From Eleusine coracana subsp. coracana (taxonomy: Eukaryota > Streptophyta > Magnoliopsida > Poales > Poaceae): 64,000 bases of DNA. Positions 22,265-34,189 of the stretch are shown here, piece after piece (the stretch's first letter is position 1; each line of letters opens with the position of its first letter). The notes under the pieces were generated by a model that worked only from the letters and a program-made list of their open reading frames with translations, searched no databases and was not told the DNA's origin. The stretch is taken from NCBI GenBank assembly GCA_032690845.1, contig CM064424.1, positions 48,559,511 through 48,623,510 on the forward strand, given 5' to 3'. Made by a program: the position numbers and the translations under genes.

Positions 22265-24008
22265 TCAGAAAGAGATTAACTCCAAGACAAGTTGGTTGAG
22301 GAGCTGGTCCGCCACGTCCTCTGCCACGTAGGTCGCTTCGTCGACCACCGCCGGATTATGCCTTGTTGATGATGTGTGGAGGAGGTCCCTTGCCACGAGC
22401 GCGTCGATGTCGCCCAGCACGCGGCAGTCCGCCGCCGGGAATCCCCGCACCGTCTTCCACACCATTGACAACAGCTCCTCCTCCTCCTCCTCATCTCTTC
22501 TTATCGTGCAGCAGGTTCGTCCTCCTCCTGATGATGAGAGACACGAGAGTGAGAGTGAGAGGAGGATCTCCTGCGCCAGGTGGAACATGAGCTTCCGGTT
22601 CCAGCGGTGACGGAGCGGGCCCTGATGATCCATTTCCAGCTCCAGGAGGTGGAACACGATGGGATCAATAGTAACCGGCGACGGCGAGCGGCGGCTCCTC
22701 ATGAGCCCGCCGCGCTCCAGCACCCTCCGGAGGTACCCGTACTCGGGGTCCTCCTCCAGAGGCAGCACCCTGGAGGATGCGTGCGGAGTAGTGACCGGCG
22801 GGCATATTATTCCAGCAGTAGCTGCTGCTGCTGCAGGTTTCTGCTTGATCCGCGTCGCGAAGCGCTCGCAGCCGTCGGGTTTCCTCCTGGGTCGCGGCGG
22901 AGGCGGAGGCGGAGGCGGAGGCGGGTGCTTCTGTTGTGTCATCGGCGGCTGCCTCTGTTCCCTCTGCTTCTGCTGCAGCAACGACGACTTGTGTGATTTG
23001 CGGACTGGTTTATTATTCTCCTTGTTGTTGTTGTTGGTATTGTGAGCAGCAGAGCAGCAACAGGAAGAGGTCCTCTGTTTCTGTTCCCTCTCCTTCTCCT
23101 TGTTGCGACTCACCACCGCCTCCTTGGCCTGCCTCACGATCTTCTTCTTCTTCTTTCCGCCGGATGATGAGGTTGTTGGCGACATGATGATGTACTCCTC
23201 CGCCGCCACCATGTTGCAGCTCAGGTTGCGCAGCGGCTCACGACGACAACGCCGGTTGTTGTTGTTCATGATGGACTCCGGGATCACGCGCTTCTCCTTG
23301 GAGGACGCCACCGATTGCTTTGACTGCTTCGACTGCTTTGACTGCTTCGACTGCTTCTCCATAATGGAGGAATTATTATTCTTCTTCTCTGCCAATGGCA
23401 GCGGCAGGCCGTCGATGCCCATGAGCCGCGCAACCAGGCTCGGCGTCCTGGGCGTCGCCGCCTCCGACGAAGCCGCCGCCGTAATCCCGCGACACGCCAA
23501 AGCATCGAACACCGGCTCGATCTGCACCCCAATCTGCGGCCAACAAATACATACATAAACCAATTGTTCCAAATCACCATACGTTTACTACCTACGAGTA
23601 CTACTTATCCTACATATATAGAGTAGAGTAGAGTAGAGTAGAGTAGAGTAGAGTAGAGTAGAGTAGAGTGGAGTAGAGATATATACCCACCGGGATGTCG
23701 TTGAGATTGTCGGCGTCCAGGTCGAGGCTGTTCCTCGGCGCCTCCAACCCGCCTCGTCGCTTCTCCTTATTATTACCACCAACTGCTGCTGCCTTGAAGT
23801 CGACCACGGCGGTGGAGGAGGTGGGCGGCCGGCCGACGCAGCCGGCGCCGGGGGCGAAGATGAGGTACTGCACCATGGACATGCAGCCGAGGGGAGGAGG
23901 ATGATCTGCTGCTCCCCTGCTGCTCCTGGGCGTGGCAGGAGCCGAGGAGGACGACCGCCTCCGCGAGGAGTGCCACAACGATGACGAAGACTCCTTCTTC
24001 CGCCCCAT
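22265..24008 (-). CDS. TRM/LONGIFOLIA-like protein (DUF3741 and DUF4378)
   Basis: Two exons on the minus strand: 24008-23691 (106 codons) and 23533-22265 (422 codons plus stop), joined in phase 0 across a 157-bp GT-AG intron (CCG/GTGGGT ... GGCCGCAG/ATT), giving about 528 residues. The start MGRKKESSSS is chosen because it fits the family's MGR-type N terminus; an ATG a few codons upstream is possible. Residues 136-147 are TPSLVARLMGID, the motif (DUF3741) of TON1-recruiting-motif proteins. Residues from about 367 to the end (DPEYGYLRRVLERGG, DPIVFHLLELE, RKLMFHLAQEIL, VADQLLNQLVLELI) form DUF4378. The middle is low complexity: an SKQ repeat, poly-Pro and basic runs. Such proteins bind cortical microtubule/TON1-PP2A complexes and affect cell elongation (family knowledge). 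The reading is intact, so it is probably functional. The exact TRM subgroup is not determined. Confidence 0.88.
23534..23690 (-). other. Intron with a pentanucleotide microsatellite
   Basis: The single intron of the TRM-like gene. On the plus strand it holds a nearly perfect (GAGTA)n run at 23621-23679, about 12 units with one GAGTG variant. The run lies close to the donor site, so length changes could be tolerated without touching coding sequence. Donor GTGGGT and acceptor GCAG are canonical. Confidence 0.85.
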
Positions 24009-26003
24009 GATGAGTGAGTCAATTAACGACATGTTATTGCATATATACACGAATACTAGTACTAGTACTAATTCACAACAAGTTGGACGCGCGAGGCTGT
24101 GTGCTAGTACTAATTCAAGTAGTTAAGCTCGGGAAGGGAGATGCCGGTAATATCAAAAGCAGCGTGCCGGTGGTGGTGGTGGTGAGGTCAGCATCGCATC
24201 GGGCACTGAATCCGGAACCACAACGACAGGAGGAGGAGAAAGGAATTTGTCCCACCAACGCACAGTACAGGAAAGGGTTTTATCATATCATGTTCTTTCA
24301 GCTTCAATGCGCACCTTTCCTTTCTTTTGTACCCCTCCTAATACCTCGCTCTCACGGCGGTCTCACTCTCACCACAGGGAGGGAGGGGGCCCCATGCATA
24401 TGCATGGATCAATGACTCAGATCTTATTGTGCCGTTACCTAGTTTTCCCTCCAATTTTCAAAACCAGATCACAGGGTAATTAACTATACTGTACTACTAC
24501 CTTATCCACCAGGCATGACCACGTGCTGCGTGCGCTCAAGTTCCTCCTCCGATATCCTCACTCATCTCTCACTCTGACGGTACCAAAATTTGAAAGATGC
24601 GCTGCTGTCTAAATACTAGTAATAAATACTGGATGACGGTACATGCATGCACGCACGCCTCTCAACTACTACTACTAGTTTACTACTAGTACTATATATG
24701 TACTGATGATTTTCTAAAGTTTTTAGTAGCTGCGTGCAACAGAGGCAGTAGAAAACCGGCAACTAGTTGGAGCAAAGTACCTTTTGAACAGCCCCATAAG
24801 GTTAGCTTTGGGACTCGGAAAGGGAGGGGGATCACCGTACATTACCTACATGGCCTCTGCGATCGTATGCATGATGGGCCTCTGCGATCGTATGCCTTGT
24901 GCTGGACAGGCAGGGGAACATGCATGATGGGCTGATGACGATATCACCGACGGCCGAGGACGACGATTCCAACCACAAATCCAAACGGCCCTCACATCCA
25001 TGCTATCCTGTCCTCGCTCCTCCCATGGACTTTGGTTAATCCCCAGGCGGACCACCGATTTAATTACCTCCCTCCCACAACGATAACACATCGGTACTAC
25101 TACTAATTAAGTACTACTATACTACTTCTGTTGGGTGATTTATGGTGGATAACGAACTTGAGGCGACGCGTTTTCAGCTCCCATTGGCCGCACCGAAATT
25201 GAGGTACTACAGTGCCCGCAGCTTGTACTAGTACTACTGTGACTGACTGCAACGGGAGAGAGTAAAAATCCGCGGAATCCCTGACAGGACAAGCACCCAA
25301 TTACTACTCCCTCCCATGAAAATCATCACAAGAGTATCCTTCTCCTTCCCTTCCCGCGCATGTCGCCTACTACTGTGTATGCTGGAGTACTAGCGTTCCT
25401 TTTTCTACCATACTACGTAGTACCGTATAGTATATCTTCCTCTTTTTCAGTGAGGAATTTTATTTACTGCCACAAGTGCCTGGACCGCAGAGCTGCTTCT
25501 AGCTGCTGGCGCTGGTACCACTACATTGACGAGGGGGTGATGCAAGCAAACGGAGTTGATTGTGCTGTCAGTAAATTTAACTAACCCCATTAATCAAACT
25601 GCTAGTACGTATCTAGCAACAGGGCTACAGCAGTAAACTAATACTCGCTCTAGATCTATCTCATGGAGTAGTATTGATCTGCGGCCTGGCATATGTTCGG
25701 GATTTGAAACTGCTGCTATTCGAAAATTCAAATGGAACGTTTAACTGATGTAATTATGGCGGTTCTGGTGGTCCACATATGGTTCTTCTTGAGTAAAAAA
25801 TTAACAAGGCTAGCAAAGACTTCAAGAGGGTTGTAATGGGCTTTACTATTGCGAGCTGGAACAAGAAAACGAGAGCGGTGTCTGCTACTACCTCTATTCC
25901 GTAATTCATGCCGTCTAGAACAAGATACTTGTGGCAGCTCAATATGTTTCCAATGTAACAATACTATGCCCCGTTTGGTTGAGTGAAGCGTTTGAGATTC
26001 ATG
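24009..26003. other. Upstream region of the TRM-like gene
   Basis: There is no coding region. It includes the 5' UTR and promoter of the minus-strand TRM-like gene; I do not see a TATA box that can be tied to a start site. There is an (ACTAGT)n run at about 24054-24073 and many ACTACTACTAGT words up to 25240. At 25680-25740 a stretch resembles 30868-30925 (shared GATTTGAAAC ... ATTCGAAAA), a weak sign of an old dispersed repeat. Confidence 0.5.
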
Positions 26004-26215
26004 CCAAAAACCAGGGATTAAAAGACCGTTGAAAACCGGTCGATTTTCGACAAAACCACTCCGGTCCGGTTTCACCGGACGTCCGGTTTATCGGAAAAAC
26101 CAACCCTGTGTACTCTAGCAAAAACGATTTTTGGTTGATTTTTCCGGTTTATCGAGCCAGTTTTCAACGAGACAAAAACCATTACTGTACCGGTTTTTTA
26201 ATCCTTACCAAAAAC
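26004..26215. mobile_element. hAT-type MITE, copy 1 of a CCGG-rich family
   Basis: The element is 26012-26207 (196 bp), starting CAGGGATTAAAAG and ending TTTTTTAATCCTTA, an inverted repeat with a decayed outer end. The 8-bp duplication CCAAAAAC is perfect on both sides (26004-26011, 26208-26215), as in hAT elements. The body is rich in ACCGG/CCGGT words, like the copies at 35254-35478 and 40465-40652. Confidence 0.87.
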
Positions 26216-27334
26216 ACAAGAATCCCTGCCGGACTTGTCGGTTGTGAAATCAAGGTTTTAAAAACCGATCAAACTGTACAAACTGGAGGCCACCGGTTTA
26301 ACGAAAACCGTTAAAGCTGGCCTCTGATTTAGGGACCTGGAGGGAGTTGCAGCCATGGCGACGGTGCTCTGCTCGACATGGGGAAGGAGATGAAGAAGCT
26401 TTGCTGGACATACGGATGGGCCTACTGTATTGCTCTAAAAAAATTGCTAGTGCACTTTTTTTCTGGCTTCACATAAGAAAATTCCAGGTAGGCTATTTAA
26501 TGAAAAAAAATCATGAATACATTGGAGATATTCCAAACTAGCAAAGCGCACGAGGGCTGATGATATATATGGCAACACCAATCGTGGGTTTCAGAAGAGA
26601 CCACCACTTGAGCCAACCTCAAGGTGAGCCAGCGCTAGAATGGACAGTTTAGTAATTGGAAGAAGAAATACAATGCTACAATAATTAGAGACGCCACGAG
26701 CCCACGAGTTCATAAAGGCAAACGTCGTGATGGGAGGTTCGTGCAGTTATGCAGTCATTCAGACTATTTCATTAGACCTGAACCGCTGAGATTAATTGAG
26801 GAAGGAGGAACCGGAGGTACCTCCCAAACATTGTAACAAATCTCATTGTATATTGTATGTTGCGATTCGTTAGCATTGAAAAGCTGCAGGGGAAACGACC
26901 ATGCATATGCAGGGGTCTTGGTGGGGAGCCAGCTGCCTTCTTCTTTACTCCAATTCCAAGGCGGTAGATCGTACACACAATCCAGGCCACTCATCTCATT
27001 ATCCTTTCCACATGCATGAAAACTGAAAAGGATATCGATGATCGTCATAATTTACGGCATACTTCCTAAATTTCAATATCCTAAATTAAGTGTTTTCCTA
27101 TTTTCGGACAGCTATATGCATATTCTTAGGAATTCCTTGATCCGCTTCTCACAATAATTTACTTATACTATCCCCGTTTCAAAAGGTCTTTCATAGTCAG
27201 AATGATGACTTATACATTTCCCCTTTTCACAATGATTTACGGGCCTTTTTGAAACCAGTTGTCAGGAGGGCAATGACAAGACCCCGCTTCTCACAACGAT
27301 TACTACTAATGAGGGTCGTGTGTGGGCAGGGCAG
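26216..27334. other. Spacer without recognised gene
   Basis: Non-coding. At 26250-26320 ACCGATC and ACCGGTTTAACG words again suggest a fragment of the CCGG-rich MITE family. At 27160-27190 ACTATCCCCGTTTCAAAA resembles a degenerate mariner/Stowaway end. Nothing else is supported. Confidence 0.45.
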
Positions 27335-28596
27335 CGGCGAGGCAGTGACGGAGCTAGGATTTGAAATTAGGGTGGGCCAATAATTTTCTATACCCCTCTT
27401 CCCAGAATCTCAAGTGGCAACTTACTCTCTCCATTCTGAAAATCTTATCATTAATTAGGACAAGATAGCTAATGCAAATTTGCACTAATGAGTTTGTCCT
27501 AACGACAAGAAAAACGGAATAGAGGAGTACAATATTCAACAGCTTAATGAAATGTCTTTGAATTATAATATAGTTCAATGCCATATATCTTACACAATAA
27601 TAATAATAAACCTTTTTTCCTAATTTTTGTAGGGGCTGCACCTTCTAACAGTCATAAAAATCTCAATATAATCATCTCCCTCTCACTCATCCTCCTATTT
27701 CTCAACTATAATTCGTATTTTCAGCCGTTCACTCTTTTGTGAATTACATCTTATCCACTTATGATATGAGTAAATCAGATGGCTAGAAATATACTTAATC
27801 TGCAGTACAACAATCAAATTGCATGGAAAACTTTATCAATTTATTATATGGTTGCAAGACTCAGTAGGTAAATTTGACGAGGGCGCATTGCAATTCATTC
27901 AATCAAAGCCTGATTAAACAATACCTTGTTGCGTTGCTGGTTGGATTAAACAAACGCAGCTCAGGTCTTAGCCATTCACGATGGCACGACGCACGCCAAC
28001 CCCCGGTGTACCAGTGATGCCCAACACGCAAGCCACGGGCTGGCGTCATTGCTCACTGATCCGCACGTAGGGCGCAGAACCTCACCGGTCGTCGCACAAA
28101 TGCCGCTGGACGTCGGCGGAAACCTAAACCTTCACCTCCAGCCTCGCTCACTGCATTAAAAAAAAAAAACTCGACCTATCGGGGAAGAAGCCACCCCGAC
28201 AGCATTATCTAAGGAGAAGAGCTTTCTCACGTAGGCCGAGAAAATTTTTGAATCTCCTCCCCAACTATACACAGGGACTCAGCTGGCCGTGTAAGCTATA
28301 GCGCGAGTCTTTATCTAATGTTTTGGCTTGGGGAGAACGAGGAAATTTTTTTCGCAACTGGTGTGAGACCGGGAGTCGAACCCCCGATCGGTGGGCAGCC
28401 ACTCGGGTGCCTTCACCACCAGGTCGAAGGCCTGTTCGCTCGCTCACTGCATTAGAGTCGCGCCTAGACTTGGTAGGCCCCTCGCTTTCAGCTTGGCTAG
28501 CGGACTGGTTGGGCTTCAGGTGAGAGGTGCTGGCTCAAACTCAAGGTGGGCCGAGGCCCACCCTGTCCACTCTTAGGCTCCGCCAATACGGCGGGG
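27335..28596. mobile_element. hAT element of about 1.25 kb with a nested SINE
   Basis: The left end CAGTGACGGAGCTAGGATTTG at 27343 is a common grass hAT terminus (family form CAGTGGCGGAGCC). The right end GGCTCCGCCAATA at 28576-28588 is its imperfect inverse. The flanks CGGCGAGG (27335-27342) and CGGCGGGG (28589-28596) match at 7 of 8 positions, an 8-bp duplication. No transposase is present. A SINE (28159-28438) lies inside, so the hAT insertion is older. Confidence 0.68.
28143..28454 (-). mobile_element. tRNA-derived SINE with 16-bp target duplication
   Basis: The minus-strand SINE is 28159-28438 (280 bp). The target repeat CTCGCTCACTGCATTA is identical at 28143-28158 and 28439-28454. Its head has a pol III A-box-like TGGTGGTGAAGG (28410-28421) and a perfect B box GGTTCGACTCC (28372-28382), both on the minus strand. 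It ends AGGTCGAGTTTTTTTT, the same tail as the SINE at 34198-34496. It is not a tRNA gene: beyond the boxes it does not fold as one and the body continues for 200 bases. Confidence 0.92.
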
Positions 28597-30387
28597 CATG
28601 GTAGCCAACAAGGTAGCGATGGGTGGTGACGCAATACGGCTTGGCACCGTCCACTGGCAATGGTGGTGGCAGGTGAAGGTTACAGGCCTGTAGGGGTTAG
28701 ATGTAGCAAGATTTGAACTGTAATTCATACCATAAAATGTGTCGTATGCCTTGTCCTCTTTGATTTGAACTGTACTTGGCTTGATCTCTTACATTTTGTT
28801 GGCAGTCGTAAGACGGTAGGAGGTTCTTTCAAATGTAATGCCTTCGAAGTTTGGAATCCATTCTGCTCTAGTATACGGGTAGGAATGGATGGATGCATAT
28901 GCATTGAGGATTTCTTAGATAATAAAATTACACTCCAGCCTCTGTGTGTTTGCGTACAGCTGACGAACACACGGCCAATATTATTACAGATAAATTCAGT
29001 ATTAAACGTCACTTATGTCTAGTATCTATTAAGGTTACTCATCGTCATCATGAAAGCCGACCTCCTTATGATTTCAGGTCGTCGTTGAGTAGGGAATGAG
29101 ACGTGAAACATCTCATTATCGTTTCCTGTATGCATTGAGGATGGGGTGGCTGATGTCATTGCTATCAAGAAATGTTTGATCCATGTTTGGAGTAGTACCG
29201 ATCAAGCCAGGAAGGAACAGTGATGCTCCTGATCCTTGCGTTAGTTAAGAATTTGAAACATGAAGGATGGATCTACACTGAAATTAATTTACCGGTCTGA
29301 GCAGAGTAGGAAGTACTAGTATTCAGTACTGGACTGGCTGGGTCATCGAAACCTGTCCTGCATACTTATGCATATTTACTGCGCTGGCGTAGCAAGGATC
29401 AATCACTCTTTCTCTCTCTCGAAACAGAGTAAATACAGTACTAGTACTAGAATTCACGAAAGCCGAGGAGCGTATCTATAGGAAGACGTGGATCAGGCAG
29501 GAGTCTGATCGAGACAGCAGGACCAGGCAGAAGAATCATTCGCGTTGGATCAGCCGATCAGCTGGGGTCCTGGGGAGGAGAGACAAGAATTCAAGATTCA
29601 GCACCCGGCTCGACTGCTTCAGCCAGAAGCAGAACCATGATGGACCAGAGATCAACAGGACCATCTCAAAACCTCTACCAAGTGCATCTGCATATGGCGG
29701 GAGCGTGCAGTCCTGCAGACACAATAATAATAGTATATTATACTATACTATACCCCACGGTAGAGGACGTCTATGTTGGTGACTTGTAAGAGCATTTTTA
29801 ATAGAGGTTGCTGAATGCGCTTCTATCCTAAAATTTAGGAGTCCAAATCAAAATACTAACTTCAATGAGACTGCTAAAGTCCCTCTTATTTTTAGAGCCC
29901 TCCCAAATTTCTCTTCCAGTCTACTAGATTTGCAACTCTCTCATCTCCTCCTAAAATATGGGCCCCACAGCTTTTTTCATTTTTCCTTTTTTTCTATTTT
30001 TTCTTGTTTCTTTCTTCCCCAACTGTCTCGGCTCTGCTCTGGGCCCTCTTTCGCGCCATGCATACCGCCGGCGAGTCCCCAATCTGCCGTCGCCGGCCAG
30101 TCCTCCTCGTCCTCGCGGTGGCGGGCGCTGCCGCGTTCTTCGCACGCCGGCAGGGGGCGAGGTAGCCCTTGTTGTCGCGCGTCGAGCACGCGCCCCCTTC
30201 GGGGTCCTCCCACCTGGCGTCGTTGTCCACGCGCAAGGAGAAGGTCACCGTCGGCACGAGATCCTCCGACGCGGCGAGGAGGGCGTGGAGATGGGGTTGG
30301 GGGGGGGGGGGTATGACCTTGCCAAGCTAGAGGCCGCCATGGGCGCGCGGGGAGCAGGGGATCGCGACGGCGCCTGGAGGCAGCGGG

Positions 30388-30453
30388 TGTGCCACTGTAG
30401 CTACCTTATTGGATCAGGGGTGTGCCACTGTAGCTACCTTATTGGATCAGGGG
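30388..30453. repeat. Perfect 33-bp tandem duplication
   Basis: Two identical 33-base units (30388-30420, 30421-30453), each beginning TGTGCCACTGTAGC and ending GGATCAGGGG. They follow a G-run at 30299-30310. The identity points to a recent slippage or a possible assembly effect. Confidence 0.95.
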
Positions 30454-30652
30454 TTCCCCAGCTAAACCTTCTCATATCCTATCACAATGAGTGGGTGGAA
30501 ATGGATTACAGTGAAATATCCCGCGAGGTAGTAAATCTGTGAGTGTCCATTTTTTAAAATAGTAGTATTGTTCATTTGTCCAAAGTCAAACCTTTCCATC
30601 TTTGACCACAAATATCTAAACATTTATATACAGATTGATCAAGTACTCCTAC

Positions 30653-30715
30653 GATTTTATTTTATTGATGTTGGCTAGTGTAAATTTATACTAGCCAACG
30701 TTAATAAATAAAATC
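30653..30715. repeat. 63-bp hairpin (inverted repeat)
   Basis: The left arm GATTTTATTTTATTGATG and the inner GTTGGCTAGTGTAAAT pair with the right arm ATTTATACTAGCCAAC and the outer AATAAATAAAATC, giving an almost complete palindrome without a loop. It may be a minimal MITE or the core of a larger one; no target duplication was identified. Confidence 0.75.
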
Positions 30716-33179
30716 TGGAGATAGTACAACATAAGACTTATGTGTTTCAGGGGTGAGAGAAGTTGCAATAGTATATTGGCCAAAGATTGAAAAAACTAAC
30801 TTAGGAGTTATATTATCGGACTATTACAAGTTACAGTACCAACGGACAGCTAAATCCGGTGCTTAGGCGGCCGGATGCCCTATGTTTCGAGATTTGAAAC
30901 CCGGGTAATTCGAAAACTAAAATGACTCTGTACTGCTGGTGTAGACTGTAGACAGTGTAGAGTACTAGTCCAGGTCCGTACTTGAAGTGGTTCAACGACC
31001 AAACCTTCAACTATGGCCGGCAATCAATTCAGGATTGATCCTTGCATAATTATGTGCCCAGGCAACATGATCAATAAGGGAGAGGCAGAAACAGAGTAGC
31101 CTCTGTCCTGTATGCATACGTGTGGATTTACTGCCCCGTTGGTGTAGCATGCAATTATTCCTCTCTCTGCATACATATACAAATTAAATAAAGGGAGACG
31201 ATACCTAGGTGAATCGAAATCAAGAAATACTAGTATGTACAGTATGGTAATATTCTCGCACAGAAGAACCCAATTGGATTGGATCTAACTGTAGTACTTC
31301 CGCATACTATAGTAGAGCAAGAGAATTTGGAGAAGCATAGAGTGTGCCTGGGCCCCACATCCAGATCAAGTGTGTAGGAGTGGGACGGCAGGCAGGGCTG
31401 GGCAGAAGAATCCAATCATTCGCGGTGCCGTTCAGGTGCGCCCACAAATTCACTAGTCATCGATCAAGCAGGGCACAAGAAAAATTTAAGATGCAGCAGC
31501 TGCTGCCCACAAATTCACCTGCTGGAGTACACACACCACCGGCACGGCCTCCGCGCGCTCTACTATTTGGAGTATATACACTGACTGCTGCTGTACGACC
31601 GAATGGTGGAGGCGGGAGCAAAATGCAGATACTACAAAGAGGATTTATTATTCTGCAGTAAGTGTGTGACCGATAATAACGTGTGAGGCGACAGAGCGCA
31701 TTTTGCCTCTATCGTTGGAGTTTTTTTTTTTTTTTGTTTCTTGAGAATGAAACCTCTGCTGCCAACATCTTCGAGTAATTTTGGAGGGTAGTAGTAAACT
31801 ATGGATGGGGATGGGACACATGCATCCATATAACAAGACAAGGAAAGAAACAAAATTCAGGACTACTTGAGTGGGTTGCATGACTCCATGGATACTTGCT
31901 TCCCACCTCCAGACCTCCTGTCTGTCAATATGCATCATATGGTTATGGATGAGCAAGCCGAGACGGACAGTATCTGCCCGACAGTGCAAGATGGAAGGTC
32001 ATACCGAGTCGTCGCTAGCATGCAATGCAAGCTGCAGAGGAAAACGACCTGCATGCACCATTCCCGGTCATAGGAAACGTCTTTTGAGGCAGCAGCGCGG
32101 GGAATTCCTCGGTTTGGACGCCTCCAACAGGCAATAGTTAGTGTCTGTCTGTCTCTTGTGTGTGTGTGTGTCTCAGCAGACCGTGATTTCCGTGTATGGG
32201 TGACAAGGATAGTATCATCAACGCACCAGTTCCAGTTGAATGAATCGAAGTTATAAAATTTTTTTAACATGAATTAATTCGGATCCTTTGCGACGTAAGT
32301 ACCGCGCGCGTTCACCTCACACAAACTTTGAATCAGGACATCACCCGGCGGTTTTGGTCTGCGAGCATGTGAGCTGAGCTTACAGTACCAAGCATCGATT
32401 TGGGCCAGATCGATGACGAGGACCGTGCGTCATACTATATGCATGTTTATCTGGAATCCGCAGGCGTGACAAATCATATATTGATTGGTCATTCTGGGTA
32501 AGGAAGAGGCACATCCACATATATATAGAACTCGCGTCGTGTTCACGAGTCTGCTACTAACAAGCTCAGTGCGCACCCACTAGCTACCTGGAATCTTTTC
32601 TGATCACGAGTGTACCTCAAGATATGATGATCTCTCCTACTATATGTTGCATTATACGTGCACCACGTGTCAGTAGCATATGCAAGTCACGGACGGATCG
32701 TGCATGCAGTAAATTAAACCTTCCAAAGCATTGACTGCTTCATGCATGGAGTACACAACATAGCACAGCATGCATATGGTGGGATCGAGCTGCCGGACAT
32801 GGATAGATGGAGGGTGACTCGTATTTTCGACACTATAGATGCTGCTGCTTGCTTCAGTGCTTGGACGGACGACACGGTGCATGCAGTTCCGTGGTCGATG
32901 ATTACCTTGCAAAGTTGGTTGGAATGCATTCTGTTTCTGCGGAAATTAAAACGACTCTTGTCCTGGAGGAGAAGGAATCAAACTAGGCAGAGGGTGGCAT
33001 GGACGATTTGAGCTTACTAGCTAGGTAGGCGTAATTAATTCGATGCGCTCACGGCGATCCATATGATTTCTTTGATCCATATGTTACTAGCACTCACCAT
33101 CAGTGTTGAGATGGATCATATTACATCCCATAGTTGACCGGATGGTGGTAGACTCGATATGGAGGCCAGAAACGGTCGA

Positions 33180-33394
33180 GGCCTTGTTCGGTAGCCTTGT
33201 TTTTCATCTGGTCTTGTTTTTTATATCCAGCTCAGGATTGAGTGGATCTTGGTTTATCACTCAAACCTGGTAGCAATTCATTATTCATGGGATAAAATCC
33301 AGAAGATTTGAGGTGGGGATATATTTCGGCCGTTCAGTAGTAAAAAAGTTCATTTTAGGCTGATCTCTGTTTTAAAACCGGCCCAACCGAACAA
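33180..33394. mobile_element. MITE-like element with GTTCGGT ends
   Basis: The left edge GGCCTTGTTCGGTAGCC and the right edge GGCCCAACCGAACAACC form an imperfect terminal inverted repeat of a kind abundant in grass introns and spacers. The length is about 215 bp and it is non-coding. The target duplication is unclear, so the superfamily is left open. Confidence 0.5.
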
Positions 33395-34189
33395 CCATTT
33401 TATATTAGGTTCAACTTCAAAATAGACCACTCTAATCCAGCCGCCTGAATGAATTGATCATGCTGCTGCATGCACAGATGCTGTATTCGATTCAAGTCAG
33501 TCCATATATAGGTAATTGCGCGACTGCGTGCCAACAACAGCAGCTCTGCACCACGGTAACGCCAGCAGTTTACTGTTTATAGAATAGATCGCCTCATCTT
33601 TTGGGCCTGCTCCTACTCTCCGGGCTGTGGAACACGACTTCAGACAGAATGCACCGTCAACTGGCCCGCGGCAGCTATTTGAATTACTTTCTTCAGGCAA
33701 GTCAGCATCTTAAATTTTTTATATAGATATTACCTGCGAATCAGTCAAAAAATCTGGATCCACTGTTCATTCTGCCTTCCAAAATGTTCCAGGTCAGATG
33801 GTGGAAGATGACGTGTGGCAGTTTCGTTTTCAAATTTACAACACTTTGCATGTACACAAGTTTCTTTTTGAGAAGAAAAAAAATCAACGATGTCATCAAT
33901 TTGTTGGGAGTATATATATCTTCTCTCATCTCTGCACTCTGCCCTGAAGCTCTTGTCGAGGAAAAAAAGGGTTGAGTAGAGTTTATGAAAACAAAGCGTA
34001 GAAACATTCTAATTCATGTATCGTTCATATTAAAAGCATACCTATTTGAACACAATTTTATATAGATATTGAGGACTGCTTCAGTGAAGTTTTATTAAAG
34101 GATAAAGTTCACTTTACTACCTCTAAATATGATTGAAATCCAGATAATCCTCTTAATTATTCTTTAGTTTGTTTTACCTCTTTATTCTC
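33395..34189. other. Spacer without recognised gene
   Basis: AT-rich non-coding DNA. Short frames on both strands (for example 33741-34007) show no domain likeness. Nothing else is supported. Confidence 0.5.

Larger units (their letters stand above)
28597..33179. other. Long gene-free spacer
   Basis: I find no convincing gene. A GC-rich part at 30030-30370 has overlapping frames on both strands, preceded by AAGAGCATTTTTAATAGAGG (about 29788), which looks like the edge of a DNA transposon; the other edge is not visible. Two stretches, about 29300-29620 and 31090-31480, share words in the same order (TACTGC.C.G..GTAGCA, AGAAGAATC, CATTCGCG) and may be an old duplication. There is a poly-T run near 31718-31735. 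Confidence 0.45.

Noticed and set aside
22659..23558. Several plus-strand frames over the TRM-like gene
   Set aside because: They overlap the spliced minus-strand gene that has two recognisable domains, and consist of low-complexity residues.
25728..26075. Minus-strand frame of 60-115 residues
   Set aside because: No domain likeness, and it crosses the edge of a hAT MITE.
28372..28438. A tRNA gene suggested by the B box and GTCGAAC word
   Set aside because: It does not give a cloverleaf; it is the head of a 280-bp SINE with a target duplication.
29930..30542. A possible gene with a hydrophobic N terminus (MGPTAFFIFPFFLF...)
   Set aside because: The frame is matched by frames on the other strand, has no recognisable domain, includes the 33-bp duplication and a G-run, and lies in repeat-like DNA.
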